Below, one piece after another: positions 33,961 to 42,424 of a DNA stretch of 61,074 bases. The first letter of the stretch is position 1; the number at the start of each line of letters is the position of its first letter. A program made the translations under genes and the position numbers. The DNA is taken from the NCBI GenBank assembly GCA_031362415.1, contig JANLSK010000149.1, positions 1-61,074 of the forward strand, written 5' to 3'. This DNA is from VFJJ01 sp031362415. GTDB lineage: Bacteria > Actinomycetota > Acidimicrobiia > IMCC26256 > VFJJ01. The notes under the pieces were generated by a model. That model ran no database searches, was not told where the DNA came from, and saw nothing but the letters and a program-made list of their open reading frames with translations.

Positions 33961-35175
33961 ATGACAGGCTCGTCGGGGGCGGGCCCGGTGACGTCCGGGG
34001 CCGGAGCCGGGGCTGGAGAGGCGGCGATCGTCGGGCTCGGGATCACCGAGGTGGGCAAGGTGTACGGGCGCACGACGGCCGACTTCGCCCGCGACGCCGT
34101 GCGGCTGGCGGTGGCCGACGCCGGTCTGGCCCTCGCCGATGTCGACGGGCTCCTCGTCAGCGTGGGTCTGAGCGGTGGCGTCGGCATGGAGCTCGCCGTC
34201 CGTCTGGGACTGCGCGACCTGCGGATGCTGAGCGTCATCAACGCCTGGGGCGCCACTGCCGGCGCCCAGATCCAGCTCGCGGCCATGGCGGTGTCGACCG
34301 GGATGGCCGAGACGGTGGTGTGCGTGCACGCCGACGCGCCGCTCGCCGAGCCCGGCGCCTCGGCCGGAGCCGCCTACAGCGGCGGTGCCGCGCTGCGCAC
34401 AGGCTTCGGCTCGGCGATGGCCGCCAACGGCTTCGCTGGCGCCAACCCCATGTACGCCTTGGCCGCCCGACGTCACATGGAAGCCTACGGCACGAACGAC
34501 GATCACCTCGCGGCGGTGGCCGTCGGCCAGCGGGAGTGGGCGGCGATGAACCCGCTCGCCCAGATGCGCACGCCGATCACGGTGGCCGAGCACCACGCGT
34601 CCCGGTGGGTCGTCGAGCCCTTCCGCCTGCTCGACTGCTGTCTCGTCTCGAACGGCGCCGTCGCCGTGGTCGTCACCACCGCCGAGCGGTCCGCCCATCT
34701 CCGCCAGCCCCCGGTGCATCTCTGGGGCTTCGGGCAGGGCCATCCCGGCTACGTGTTGGAGCGAGGCTGCGAGCTCGGACTGCACACGGGCGCCGTGTCG
34801 TCGGGGGCCACGGCGATGCGCATGGCGGGCATCACCGCCGCCGACGTCGACGTGTGCCAGCTCTACGACTGTTACACCTACACGGTGATCGTCACGCTCG
34901 AAGACTACGGGTTCTGTGCCAAGGGCGAGGGCGGCCCGTTCGCAGCCTCGGGTGCCCTGGCGCCGGGGGGATCGCTCCCCACCAACACCGGCGGCGGGCA
35001 ACTCTCGTCGTTCTACCTGTGGGGGATGACCCCCGTCTCCGAGGCTGTCATCCAGGCCCGGGGCCAGGCCGGCGAGCGTCAGATCGACCGCCACGACGTG
35101 GTGCTGGTGAGCGGCAACGGAGGCACGCTCGACCATCACGCCACCCTCGTCCTCAGCCCGCACCGTCGGTCATGA
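33961..35175 (+). CDS. thiolase-fold protein (SCP-x/Ltp-type) lacking the nucleophilic Cys
   Basis: A 404-residue thiolase-superfamily protein. The region that carries the acyl-accepting Cys in true thiolases reads NAWGATAGAQI, with Gly-Ala instead of Cys-Ala, so it cannot perform thiolysis in the normal way. The C-terminal parts VCQLYDCYTYTVIVTLEDYGFC and SGNGGTLDHH resemble lipid-transfer (Ltp) members. Steroid-degrading Ltp proteins of this kind form retro-aldolases with DUF35 proteins, and a DUF35 gene follows directly. I therefore infer an aldolase acting on an acyl-CoA side chain. ATG 33961 gives a family-typical start. Confidence 0.82.
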   Translation: MTGSSGAGPVTSGAGAGAGEAAIVGLGITEVGKVYGRTTADFARDAVRLAVADAGLALADVDGLLVSVGLSGGVGMELAVRLGLRDLRMLSVINAWGATAGAQIQLAAMAVSTGMAETVVCVHADAPLAEPGASAGAAYSGGAALRTGFGSAMAANGFAGANPMYALAARRHMEAYGTNDDHLAAVAVGQREWAAMNPLAQMRTPITVAEHHASRWVVEPFRLLDCCLVSNGAVAVVVTTAERSAHLRQPPVHLWGFGQGHPGYVLERGCELGLHTGAVSSGATAMRMAGITAADVDVCQLYDCYTYTVIVTLEDYGFCAKGEGGPFAASGALAPGGSLPTNTGGGQLSSFYLWGMTPVSEAVIQARGQAGERQIDRHDVVLVSGNGGTLDHHATLVLSPHRRS

Positions 35176-35272
35176 CGCGTTCTTGACGATCGTCACGAAA
35201 CCGACCGAGCCGGTTCGAGTCGCGTCACCGCCGCCACCACGAGCAGCACCATCGCGAACGGGAGCCCACGTC

Positions 35273-35704
35273 ATGGTCATCGAGGCGATCCGAGACCCGT
35301 CCTCGGCCCCGTTCTTCGAGGCGGCCGCTCGCGGTGAGCTCGTCGTGCGCATCTGCCCCACCTGCGATCGCCGGGCCAGGCCGGAGACGGTCTGCTGTCT
35401 TGAGTGCGCGTACGAGCCGCTGGGCTGGACGGCCGTGAGCGGACGGGCCACGCTCGTGAGCTGGGCCGTCGTCCATCCCCGTCCGTCGACCGCAGTCGCC
35501 CCGTCAACGCCGTCATCCGAGGCAACCGTGCCGGTCGTGCTGGCCATCGTCGAGCTCGAAGAAGGCCCCTGGCTGCACACGCGTCTCTTCGACGTCGATC
35601 CGGCGTCGGCCCACGTGGGCCTCGTGCTCCAGGTCGCGTTTGTGGCCTCGGGCGCCGAGCAGGTCCCCGTCTTCCAAGGGGTTACGGGCGCAGGAGGCGG
35701 TTGA
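35273..35704 (+). CDS. DUF35 Zn-ribbon/OB-fold protein, partner of the thiolase-like protein
   Basis: A 143-residue protein with an N-terminal rubredoxin-like zinc ribbon (CPTC near residue 28, then CCLEC about 10 residues later) and a C-terminal OB fold (SGRATLVSWAVVHP onward). Such proteins bind acyl-CoA and complete the active site of Ltp-type aldolases. ATG 35273 has GGGAG at 8 bases; TTG 35183 in the same frame would add 30 low-complexity residues and be coupled to the thiolase stop, so it stays possible. Its end overlaps the convergent VWA gene by 23 bases. Confidence 0.83.
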   Translation: MVIEAIRDPSSAPFFEAAARGELVVRICPTCDRRARPETVCCLECAYEPLGWTAVSGRATLVSWAVVHPRPSTAVAPSTPSSEATVPVVLAIVELEEGPWLHTRLFDVDPASAHVGLVLQVAFVASGAEQVPVFQGVTGAGGG

Positions 35705-36539
35705 GCGCCGGGGCGACCTCGCGCGCGCCCCGCACGGGGGCCAGACGCCCGCCGCCGATGCGGGCCAGCTCGGCGCCGAGCCAGGCGTCGTGCTCACCGT
35801 CGATCTGGAGCATCACGTGCAGGCGAGGCAGCCGCGCCGCCGCGTCACGGGGATCGGCCCCGGCGTTGTGCACACAGTCCGACAGGAGCACGGCCACCCG
35901 TTCTCGACAGCGCGACCGGGCCAGCTCCCGGGCCGCGACCGCCAAGCCCACGTTCACGTTCGTGAGCCCCTTCGTGGGCAGGTGCAGGAGGTCGTCGAGC
36001 ACCTGCGACGCGCTCACCCGCTGCCCGGGAACGGTGAGCATCGCGCAGTCCTTCCAGAAGGCGACCACGGTGAGCTCCTCGTCGACCAGCTCGCCCGCCA
36101 GCGCCCCCACGGTGGCCGCGGCGACCCGGGCCTTCTCGCCCTTCATCGAGCCCGACACGTCGACGATCAGCGCCACGGCCCGGCGGGCCCGCACCCGCGT
36201 GCGTACGACGATGTCGGAGTCTTCCGGCACCGGGCGCTCGGTGAGCACCTCCAGCGTGGCGTCGATGTCGATCTCGTCGGCATCGCCTTGGTAGGGCAGG
36301 CTCCGGGGACGCCCCGGGCCGCGCTCGGCGTCGCGAGCAGCCTTCGAGCGACGGACCGCGAGCCGTGACGCGATCTGCTGGACGGCCTTGCGCACCTCCG
36401 GGTCGGGCGGGGTGTCTTCGAGCACATCCGTCAACGGGCGGGCCTCGCCGATCTCCGCGGTCGTCATCGTCTTCGACGTCGTGGGAGGTGGCGGGCCACC
36501 GCCGGGGCCGCCCGGCTCCTCGCCCTCGGGCGGCACCAC
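35682..36539 (-). CDS. VWA-domain CoxE-like protein
   Basis: A von Willebrand factor A protein of at least 285 residues. The MIDAS metal site is complete: DVSGSMKGEK near residue 127, a Thr in KGLTNVN, and Asp in LLSDCVHN. CoxE-like proteins work with MoxR ATPases to insert cofactors or activate metalloenzymes. The first usable start is GTG 36539, but coding sequence typical of the family (LKRKPKQLDTAPALYAKGGS) continues upstream, in the same frame, back to the MoxR stop TGA at 36683-36681. Either a CTG codon starts the protein, or the two were once fused. N-terminus after GTG is Gly/Pro-rich. Confidence 0.8.
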   Translation of the reverse strand: MVPPEGEEPGGPGGGPPPPTTSKTMTTAEIGEARPLTDVLEDTPPDPEVRKAVQQIASRLAVRRSKAARDAERGPGRPRSLPYQGDADEIDIDATLEVLTERPVPEDSDIVVRTRVRARRAVALIVDVSGSMKGEKARVAAATVGALAGELVDEELTVVAFWKDCAMLTVPGQRVSASQVLDDLLHLPTKGLTNVNVGLAVAARELARSRCRERVAVLLSDCVHNAGADPRDAAARLPRLHVMLQIDGEHDAWLGAELARIGGGRLAPVRGAREVAPALNRLLRP

Positions 36540-36680
36540 GACCTGGGCCAGGCTCCCGCCCTTGGCGTACAGGGCCGGCGCCGTGTCGAGCTGCTTGGGC
36601 TTGCGCTTGAGCGGGCCCCGCCGGTCGTCACGAGCATCCTCGCTGGGGAGCTCGATCGCCGGTTTCAGGTCGAGAGCTCT

Positions 36681-37667
36681 TCAGCCGGGCTTGGCTCGCC
36701 GGGGACCGAGCACGAAGTGGTTCTCCCAGATCTCGGTGAGCACCCGTTCGGGCGACGATTCGCTGGTCTCGTCGAGGTGGATGCGCCCCGAGAGCGACAC
36801 CATCACCGCATCGCGCACCACGTCCTCGTACGGAGCGCCGGCGGTTCCCTCCAGGGTCAGGAGCTGCTCGGCGACGAGCACGAGGTCGATCGCGCCTCGC
36901 ACCGACGAGCCCTGGCGGATCTCGGGATGGAACCTCGTGGCCCGGGTGAGGGCCACGGCGTCGGCCGCCAACCGGTCGTGATCGACGGCCGTCCGCAACG
37001 CCACGATGTCGACCTCCTCGGCGGCGCTCTGGTAGCCGACGGGGATCCGGCACAGCCGATCGTGGACCGACGAGGAGATCCGCGACGTGCCCACGTTGTC
37101 GAACGGGTTCATGGAGGCCACGACCCGGAACCCGTCAGCCGCCTTCACGTGACCCACCCGGGGGACGGTGATCTCGCGCTCGGCGATGGCCGTGAGCAGG
37201 GCGTTGAGCGTGTCCTCGGGGGCCCGGTTGATCTCTTCCACATACAGGAACCCGCCCCGGCGCATGGCCTCCACCAGGGGACCGGGGACGAACGTGTCGG
37301 TCGAGAAGTCGTCGCGCAACACGCGAGCCGGGTTGTGGTGGCCCACCAGCTTGGCCGTGGTGAGCTCGGCGTTGCCCTCGACGAACACCAGCGGGACACC
37401 GAATTCCCGGGTGACCTCGCGCAACAGGGTGCTCTTGCTCGTGCCCGGCGGGCCAACGAGTAGCAGGTCGCGTCCGGCGGCGATGGCGGCCAACAGCACC
37501 TTGAGCTCGTGGTCGCGCCCCACGACCCGGGCTGCGACCCTCCGACGGATCTCGGCCAGGTCGTGGCGGAAGCGGTCGGGCCGAGCGCCGTTGGCCGCAA
37601 CCACGGACGGGTCGAGGGCCGTGCCGGCGGATTCGGGGGAGCCGGCGGCGTCGGGCGATGAGGTCAT
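36681..37667 (-). CDS. MoxR/CoxD-type AAA+ ATPase
   Basis: A 328-residue MoxR-family AAA+ ATPase. Walker A reads GPPGTSKSTLL (about residues 77-87), Walker B FLYVEEINRAP, and the sensor regions RVVASMNPFDN are present. The Ser after the Walker A Gly-Thr is the CoxD-like form. It should remodel a metalloenzyme with the VWA partner encoded immediately downstream. The molybdenum hydroxylase at 3.7-7.4 kb is a conceivable client, but the distance makes this speculative. ATG 37667 gives an Ala/Ser-rich disordered lead of about 25 residues. Confidence 0.87.
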   Translation of the reverse strand: MTSSPDAAGSPESAGTALDPSVVAANGARPDRFRHDLAEIRRRVAARVVGRDHELKVLLAAIAAGRDLLLVGPPGTSKSTLLREVTREFGVPLVFVEGNAELTTAKLVGHHNPARVLRDDFSTDTFVPGPLVEAMRRGGFLYVEEINRAPEDTLNALLTAIAEREITVPRVGHVKAADGFRVVASMNPFDNVGTSRISSSVHDRLCRIPVGYQSAAEEVDIVALRTAVDHDRLAADAVALTRATRFHPEIRQGSSVRGAIDLVLVAEQLLTLEGTAGAPYEDVVRDAVMVSLSGRIHLDETSESSPERVLTEIWENHFVLGPRRAKPG

Positions 37668-37802
37668 GGGCCCGTTGCTAGCCGATCAGCGCCGCTGGAG
37701 TCGACCCGTGGTCGTGGGGCGACGACATTCCCGAGCGGCTGGCGGGGGTCGGTGCGAATACCGTGGGCGGGTGACGCCACCGCTCGACCTCTCCACCGAC
37801 GG

Positions 37803-38265
37803 GCCGTGCCGTGCCGGCTGCTCTTCGCCTCCTACGCCCTGCGGGGACTGTCGCTCCTCGTGCTCGACCGGGCCCTCGAAGCCGGCGACATCGGGCTCCT
37901 CACGTTCATGATCTTCTACGGCCTCGACTGGGTGGCGACCGTCCCGCCCACCGTTGCCCTGTGGCGCACGGTGCTTCGCGACCGATCGGGGGCCGGTGGT
38001 GTTCGGATGGGTCTTCGCCGGCCATCAGATCGGCGCCGCGTCCATCGCCTGGTTCGCCGGCGTCACCCACGTCTGGACGGGTAGCTACCGCCTGAGCCTC
38101 CTGGTGGCCGGCACCCTGTGTCTCGTGGCGGCCCTCGCCACCCAGGGCATTCGCAACGATGGCCCAACGCCCCGCTCGTCGAGTCCCGAGCCCGGGCCTC
38201 CACCCGATGCCGAGCCGCTCAGCCCCGAGCCGCTCAGCCCAGGCGTCGGGGCGGGTCGAGCGTGA
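37803..38265 (+). pseudogene. MFS transporter remnant (C-terminal part, frameshifted)
   Basis: Only the last third of a permease remains. One frame reads LFASYALRGLSLLVLD then FMIFYGLDWVATVPPTVALWR; near 37980 the protein continues in another frame as DRGPVVFGWVFAGHQIGAA and LSLLVAGTLCLVAALA. These segments match the C-terminal helices of MFS transporters in order. The N-terminal two thirds are absent and an indel breaks the rest. The 3' end overlaps the convergent methyltransferase gene. Confidence 0.65.
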
Positions 38266-39007
38266 TCGCTCCCACGTTGAGCCGGGTCTCGACGAGCGCG
38301 GTGTATTCGGCCGACCCGTCGGCCAGGATCGACTGTGCACCCAGGGCCCGGGCCGCCGCTCCGGTCGTGCCCGAGCCGCACATCGGGTCGACGACGAGCT
38401 CACCGGGCGCCAGCACCATCTTCAGCAACGGCTCGATCACGTTGACGGGCTTTTGCGCCGGATGGCCCGTCTGCTCGGCCCGGCCGATGAAGCCCACGAG
38501 CAACGCGGCCTCGATGACGCTGGGCGGCCCGGGCATGTACCGGAGCTTGCCCTGGGCCTTGAGCGCCAGCTGAGCCTCGTTGAGGAAATGCTCGGGATAC
38601 AACCGTGCGCCGGGACGGCCCAGGTGCAGGCAGGTCATCTGCGCCGATCGCCAGCCCCTGATGACCGACGGGTTGTTCTTGTAGTACCAGGTGAGCCAGG
38701 CCACGAGTTCGAGCGGCGCAGGCAGACGGCTGACGAAGCGGGCCATGATCTCGGGGAAGCCCCACAGGTACACGTGGTCGGCGACGGCTCCCGCCGCGGT
38801 GAGCAGGTCGAGCACGAACTGGTCGTACTCGCCGCTGTCGGTGACACCGCCGATTCCCTTGTTGTACCAGGGGTCGAGCATCACGCATCGCACGTCGACG
38901 CCTGACTCGGCGACCACGGCCAGGGTCTCGAACACGTCGCCAGGGGCCAGGAGCACGACGCCGTCGGTCTCGGGGCTCTGAGCGACAGCGGCGGCCAGGG
39001 GATGCAC
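38234..39007 (-). CDS. solitary DNA methyltransferase (beta-class)
   Basis: A 257-residue adenine-N6 or cytosine-N4 DNA methyltransferase. The catalytic motif is LDPWYNKG near residue 46, a DPWY variant of [DNS]PP[YFW], and the AdoMet motif DPMCGSGTTGAAA is near residue 208, so the order is that of the beta class. The segment HPAQKPVNVIEPLLKM between them is typical. No restriction gene is adjacent, so it is likely an orphan regulatory or protective enzyme. GTG 39007 precedes the conserved part by 45 residues; the frame is open far upstream. Confidence 0.83.
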   Translation of the reverse strand: MHPLAAAVAQSPETDGVVLLAPGDVFETLAVVAESGVDVRCVMLDPWYNKGIGGVTDSGEYDQFVLDLLTAAGAVADHVYLWGFPEIMARFVSRLPAPLELVAWLTWYYKNNPSVIRGWRSAQMTCLHLGRPGARLYPEHFLNEAQLALKAQGKLRYMPGPPSVIEAALLVGFIGRAEQTGHPAQKPVNVIEPLLKMVLAPGELVVDPMCGSGTTGAAARALGAQSILADGSAEYTALVETRLNVGAITLDPPRRLG

Positions 39008-39105
39008 CGGCCGAGCATGCCACCTGCAACCGTCCCACGTGCGACCGTCGCCTGCCACCGGCCACCTGCGACCGCCGCCAGCTTCCGTGGGCCGGCCCCA
39101 CCCCA

Positions 39106-39157
39106 CGAGCAACTGCCAGTACACGGTCGTATACGCGCGACTTCTGGCAGTTGCTCG
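39106..39157. repeat. dispersed inverted-repeat element, copy B
   Basis: Arms of 16 bases (39106-39121 and 39142-39157, 15 of 16 paired; core AACTGCCAGTA) around a 20-base loop ending in GCGCGAC. Same layout as copy A at 21826-21877. It lies between the ABC permease end and the methyltransferase start. Confidence 0.8.
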
Positions 39158-39195
39158 GTCGGTGGCGCGACCGCGGGCGGGTCTCGTCGGCTCGG

Positions 39196-40014
39196 TCAGC
39201 TCCGGCCGTCGATGCCGAGGAGGCGCTCGCGGCGTACGGCGTGACTGCCGCGGGCCAAACCGAACCCGGCGATCGTCCAGGCGACGGCGCCCACGATCCA
39301 CACCGAGGCCGTCGACGAGAACATCGAACCGCTCGCAGCCCCGTAGGCGACCACGATCACCGGCAGCGTGACCAGTGACGACGCCTGTTGCGCAGCGGCG
39401 GCCGATTTCACGACGCCCGACACCCGCAGGATCATCGACAGGGCCACGGCGATGCAGGGCGGCATGACCCAGAAGATGAGTAGCCACCACCGCCCGGTGG
39501 GGAAGAACCAGCGCCCGAGCTCGCCGCCGACGGTGAAGTTCACGACCAGCGAGTAGGCGGCGAACCCGGTGAGGAGCACGATGTAGCCGGGCAGGAGGCT
39601 GGCCACGAGCTTGCCCAGGTAGATCTCGCGCTCGCTGGCGGGGGAGTGGGCCAGGAACTCCCCGGTGCCCCGTTCGCGTTCGCCCACGATGGTGTTGGCC
39701 CCGACCGCCGCGGCCACCGTCAGCGGGACGATCACCGCCACCGGGCCGAACAGGTAGACCGCGAACGCGTAGCCGGCCCGCGCTGCCGTCGACGATCCCT
39801 CCACGCTGTCGGTGATGTCGCGGGGCAGCGCCCCCAGCACCCGGGTCACCTGCTCGATGGCGCCGCTGTCGTCGGCGCCCGTCACGATCCACAGCAAGAG
39901 GCCCGGGATCACCACGAAGAACATGCCGGCCATGATCCCGATGGGGATCCAGAAGTCCCGGCTGCGCACCACCTGGCGCAGGTCGGCCCGGGCCACGGCC
40001 ATCGCCCTGGTCAT
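39196..40014 (-). CDS. ABC-2 type transporter permease
   Basis: A 272-residue membrane subunit with about six hydrophobic segments and the ABC-2 pattern: one N-terminal helix (FWIPIGIMAGMFFVVIPGLL), an extracellular loop, and VGANTIVGERERGTGEFLAHSP, the coupling-region motif. It pairs with the ATPase encoded upstream. The starts GTG 40017 and ATG 40014 both overlap the ATPase stop TGA (40016-40014), so expression is coupled. Could export a drug, lipid or peptide. Confidence 0.85.
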   Translation of the reverse strand: MTRAMAVARADLRQVVRSRDFWIPIGIMAGMFFVVIPGLLLWIVTGADDSGAIEQVTRVLGALPRDITDSVEGSSTAARAGYAFAVYLFGPVAVIVPLTVAAAVGANTIVGERERGTGEFLAHSPASEREIYLGKLVASLLPGYIVLLTGFAAYSLVVNFTVGGELGRWFFPTGRWWLLIFWVMPPCIAVALSMILRVSGVVKSAAAAQQASSLVTLPVIVVAYGAASGSMFSSTASVWIVGAVAWTIAGFGLARGSHAVRRERLLGIDGRS

Positions 40015-41168
40015 CACCGTGCGATCGCCTCGGTCGCGGTCTGGCCGTCGCCGTCGCCGTCTCTGGCGCCGTCTCGCTGGAGCGCGAAGTACAGCTCCTC
40101 GAGCGTGGGCTGCAGCGGCTGCACCCGGGTCAGGCGCACCCCGTCGTCCACGAGGCGACGTACCAGCTCGGGCACCCGGGCCGGATCGTCGAGGTCGACG
40201 GTCGCCACGCCGTTGCGGTGATAGGCGAGCACCCCGTCCATGGCGGCGACGGCGTCGAGACGGCTGGGCTGCTCAGCGTCGAGGACGACCCGACAGTCGG
40301 GCCACAGGCGCCGGGCCAGCTCGCCGGGAGGGCCGGCGGCGACGGCCGTCCCGCGGCTCACCAGCACCACCTGGTCGGCCAGGCCCTCGGCCTCGTGGAG
40401 CAAGTGTGTGCACACCACCACGGTCTTGCCCCTCCCGGCCATCTCGCGAATGAGGCCCAGCACGGCCCGGGCCGATTCGGGGTCGAGCCCCGCCGTGGGC
40501 TCGTCGAGCAGCAGCAGGTCAGGATCGTGCAGCACGGCGCGAGCCAGGGCCAGCCTCGTGCGCATGCCGGTGGAGTACCCGTCGACCTTGTGCGCGAGCG
40601 CGTGGCCGATACCGAAACGGTCGGCGGCCTCATCGATGAGGAAGTCGGCGGCGGCCTTGCGTCCGAGGCCGTAGATCTCGGCGGCGTAGCGGAGGTTGTC
40701 GCGCCCCGACATGCGCAGGTACAGGCTGGGCTTGGGGGCCACCACACCGCACCGTTGGCGGACGGCCATCCCGTCGGTGATGGGATCGAGCCCGAGCACC
40801 TCGACCCGGCCGGTGTCGGCGGCCAGGGATCCCGTCATCAGCCGGACGGTCGTCGACTTTCCTGCGCCGTTGGGCCCGAGCAGCACGGTCACCGTCCCCT
40901 CGGGGACCTCCAGCGTCATGTCGCGCACGGCGACCACGTCACCGAAGCGCCGCCCGACACCGGTGAGGCGCACGGCGGCACGCGTGGCCGACGGGACGGC
41001 GGTGGTCTCCCTGGTCGGCGGCGCGTTCGCCTCGCTGGCCGGCGCAGCGGCCGCGATCGAAGCGGCGATCGCGGCGGCGCTCGGATCCAACGGGGTGTCA
41101 GTGCGGAACGTATCGAGTGAAGTCACTGCGCAGGGTGCCGATCGCTCGTCACGGAACGTGGTCAACAC
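40014..41168 (-). CDS. ABC transporter ATP-binding protein
   Basis: A 384-residue (or about 370 from GTG 41126) ATPase of the ABC-2 exporter class. Walker A GPNGAGKST, the signature YSTGMRTRLALA, Walker B LLLLDEPTAGLD and the H-loop CTHLLHEAE are intact. The first 65 residues before VRLTGVGRRFG are Ala-rich and poorly conserved, so the start is uncertain. A C-terminal regulatory segment of about 80 residues follows the ATPase core. Confidence 0.88.
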   Translation of the reverse strand: MLTTFRDERSAPCAVTSLDTFRTDTPLDPSAAAIAASIAAAAPASEANAPPTRETTAVPSATRAAVRLTGVGRRFGDVVAVRDMTLEVPEGTVTVLLGPNGAGKSTTVRLMTGSLAADTGRVEVLGLDPITDGMAVRQRCGVVAPKPSLYLRMSGRDNLRYAAEIYGLGRKAAADFLIDEAADRFGIGHALAHKVDGYSTGMRTRLALARAVLHDPDLLLLDEPTAGLDPESARAVLGLIREMAGRGKTVVVCTHLLHEAEGLADQVVLVSRGTAVAAGPPGELARRLWPDCRVVLDAEQPSRLDAVAAMDGVLAYHRNGVATVDLDDPARVPELVRRLVDDGVRLTRVQPLQPTLEELYFALQRDGARDGDGDGQTATEAIAR

Positions 41169-41232
41169 GTTGTCGGCTGTACCCGCCCGATCCTGAAGGC
41201 TCCCGGCTAACCTGAGCGCGCACGCACAACAC

Positions 41233-41304
41233 GGCGGCGTGGCCGAGTGGTTCAGGCAAGGGTCTGCAAAACCCTCTACAGCGGTTCAATTCCGCTCGCC
41301 GCCT
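41233..41304 (+). tRNA. tRNA-Cys (GCA)
   Basis: Acceptor GGCGGCG/CGCCGCC, D-arm with GAGTGGTTCAGGC, anticodon arm GGGTCTGCAAAACCC with GCA, T-arm GCGGTTCAATTCCGC. CCA is not encoded. The only Cys tRNA in the window; it is followed by a hairpin at 41337-41362. Confidence 0.95.
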
Positions 41305-41336
41305 CTGATGTCTGCTATCTGCGAGCAGCAGCACCA

Positions 41337-41362
41337 CGGGGTGTCGGGCAACCGGCACCCCG
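41337..41362 (+). terminator. hairpin after tRNA-Cys
   Basis: Stem CGGGGTGTCGG/CCGGCACCCCG (one G-U pair) with loop GCAA; a second short hairpin CCGCTC/GAGCGG follows at 41360-41374. Confidence 0.6.
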
Positions 41363-41413
41363 CTCCGCGAGCGGGCTGGTCACGGGTTGGTTCGAGGGCC
41401 CCAAAAGCGGCGG

Positions 41414-41419
41414 TACAGT
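41414..41419 (+). promoter_or_regulatory. -10 box TACAGT, leaderless start at 41427
   Basis: TACAGT ends 8 bases before the ATG at 41427 and separates this gene from the tRNA upstream. Confidence 0.5.
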
Positions 41420-41426
41420 TCGTGCA

Positions 41427-42422
41427 ATGACGACCCGATTCGACCTTCCCGTGGAAGTGGCACATCCGATGCCTCAGCCGCGGGTGGGCTCGGTCCTGCC
41501 CCCGCCCGTCGCTCTCGGGAGCTTCCTCGCGGCGCTCAAGCCCGAGTACTCGGAGATCTGGGTGCGCGCTCGTGCCGGAGCCACTGTGCGATGCTTCAGG
41601 CATCCTCACGGTGCACGGCCGTCCATCGTGGTGAAGGAGCTGACCGCGCATGAGGAAGACCCCGCCGAGATGGCGGTGACCCACCTCATGCTCGAGGCCG
41701 ACGCTTCTGCTGGGAACCGACCGATGGTGGCCCCGAAGCTGGTGGCGTATGGGGATGATCCACCGTTCGTCGCCTACGAGTTCATCGAAGGCCGACTGCT
41801 CAAGGACATGATCGTGACGGCGACCGACGGCTCGACGTCGGTTCATCGAGAACGGCTGATCGACCTGGCTCGACGCAGCGGAGCCGCGATGGCGCGGTTC
41901 CATGGCGCCTTTGGTCCGCCGGGGCCGCAGGATCGAGCCGACGATCGGTTGTCGGAGTCGCGTCTCGCATCGCGGAGCCTCACGCTCGGTGGGGTCAAGA
42001 GTCCGGACCTGTCGGCGTGGGTCCGGTCGATGATCGATCCCGGCCCTCACAACCTTGTGGTCGATCTCGACGATCAGGTCCTGATCATCGATCTCCCTGC
42101 AGCGGCCGTCTTCCGCCCTCGCGAGGCCGAACTCGGGATGCTTGCCCAGCGTTTCGGTCGGCTCGTTCGCCGGAGCGCTCGCCTGTCGCAACGGCCCACC
42201 CGGGGGGCCGCTCGTCGGATCGCCTCAGCGGTCGTCGACGGCTACCAGCGTGAGTACCGGGGGCCGCTCGAGAGGTCGCTCGTCGAGGTGTACATCGGCG
42301 TGTCGAGCGCACTGTACGCCTTGTCGCATGCAACCCGGGTGCGCTCGGTTGCCAGCATGCACGAGGTGGCGTCCGACGGAGCCTGGTTCGTCGGTTCCAT
42401 CGTTCGAGCTCGCACGGGGTAG
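41427..42422 (+). CDS. kinase-fold (phosphotransferase-like) hypothetical protein
   Basis: A 331-residue protein that looks like a diverged aminoglycoside-phosphotransferase or protein-kinase fold. Supporting pieces are IVVKELTAHEEDPAEMAVTHLML (Lys and Glu of the small lobe), FVAYEFIEGRLL (hinge), DPGPHNLVVDLDDQVLIIDLP, in which Asn of the catalytic loop and the Asp of the DFG-like position are recognisable, but the catalytic HxD is replaced by DPGPHN. I cannot name the gene. It might be a pseudokinase or use a rearranged site. Its stop at 42422 directly abuts an allophanate hydrolase remnant, a likely deletion junction. Confidence 0.6.
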   Translation: MTTRFDLPVEVAHPMPQPRVGSVLPPPVALGSFLAALKPEYSEIWVRARAGATVRCFRHPHGARPSIVVKELTAHEEDPAEMAVTHLMLEADASAGNRPMVAPKLVAYGDDPPFVAYEFIEGRLLKDMIVTATDGSTSVHRERLIDLARRSGAAMARFHGAFGPPGPQDRADDRLSESRLASRSLTLGGVKSPDLSAWVRSMIDPGPHNLVVDLDDQVLIIDLPAAAVFRPREAELGMLAQRFGRLVRRSARLSQRPTRGAARRIASAVVDGYQREYRGPLERSLVEVYIGVSSALYALSHATRVRSVASMHEVASDGAWFVGSIVRARTG

Positions 42423-42424
42423 CC

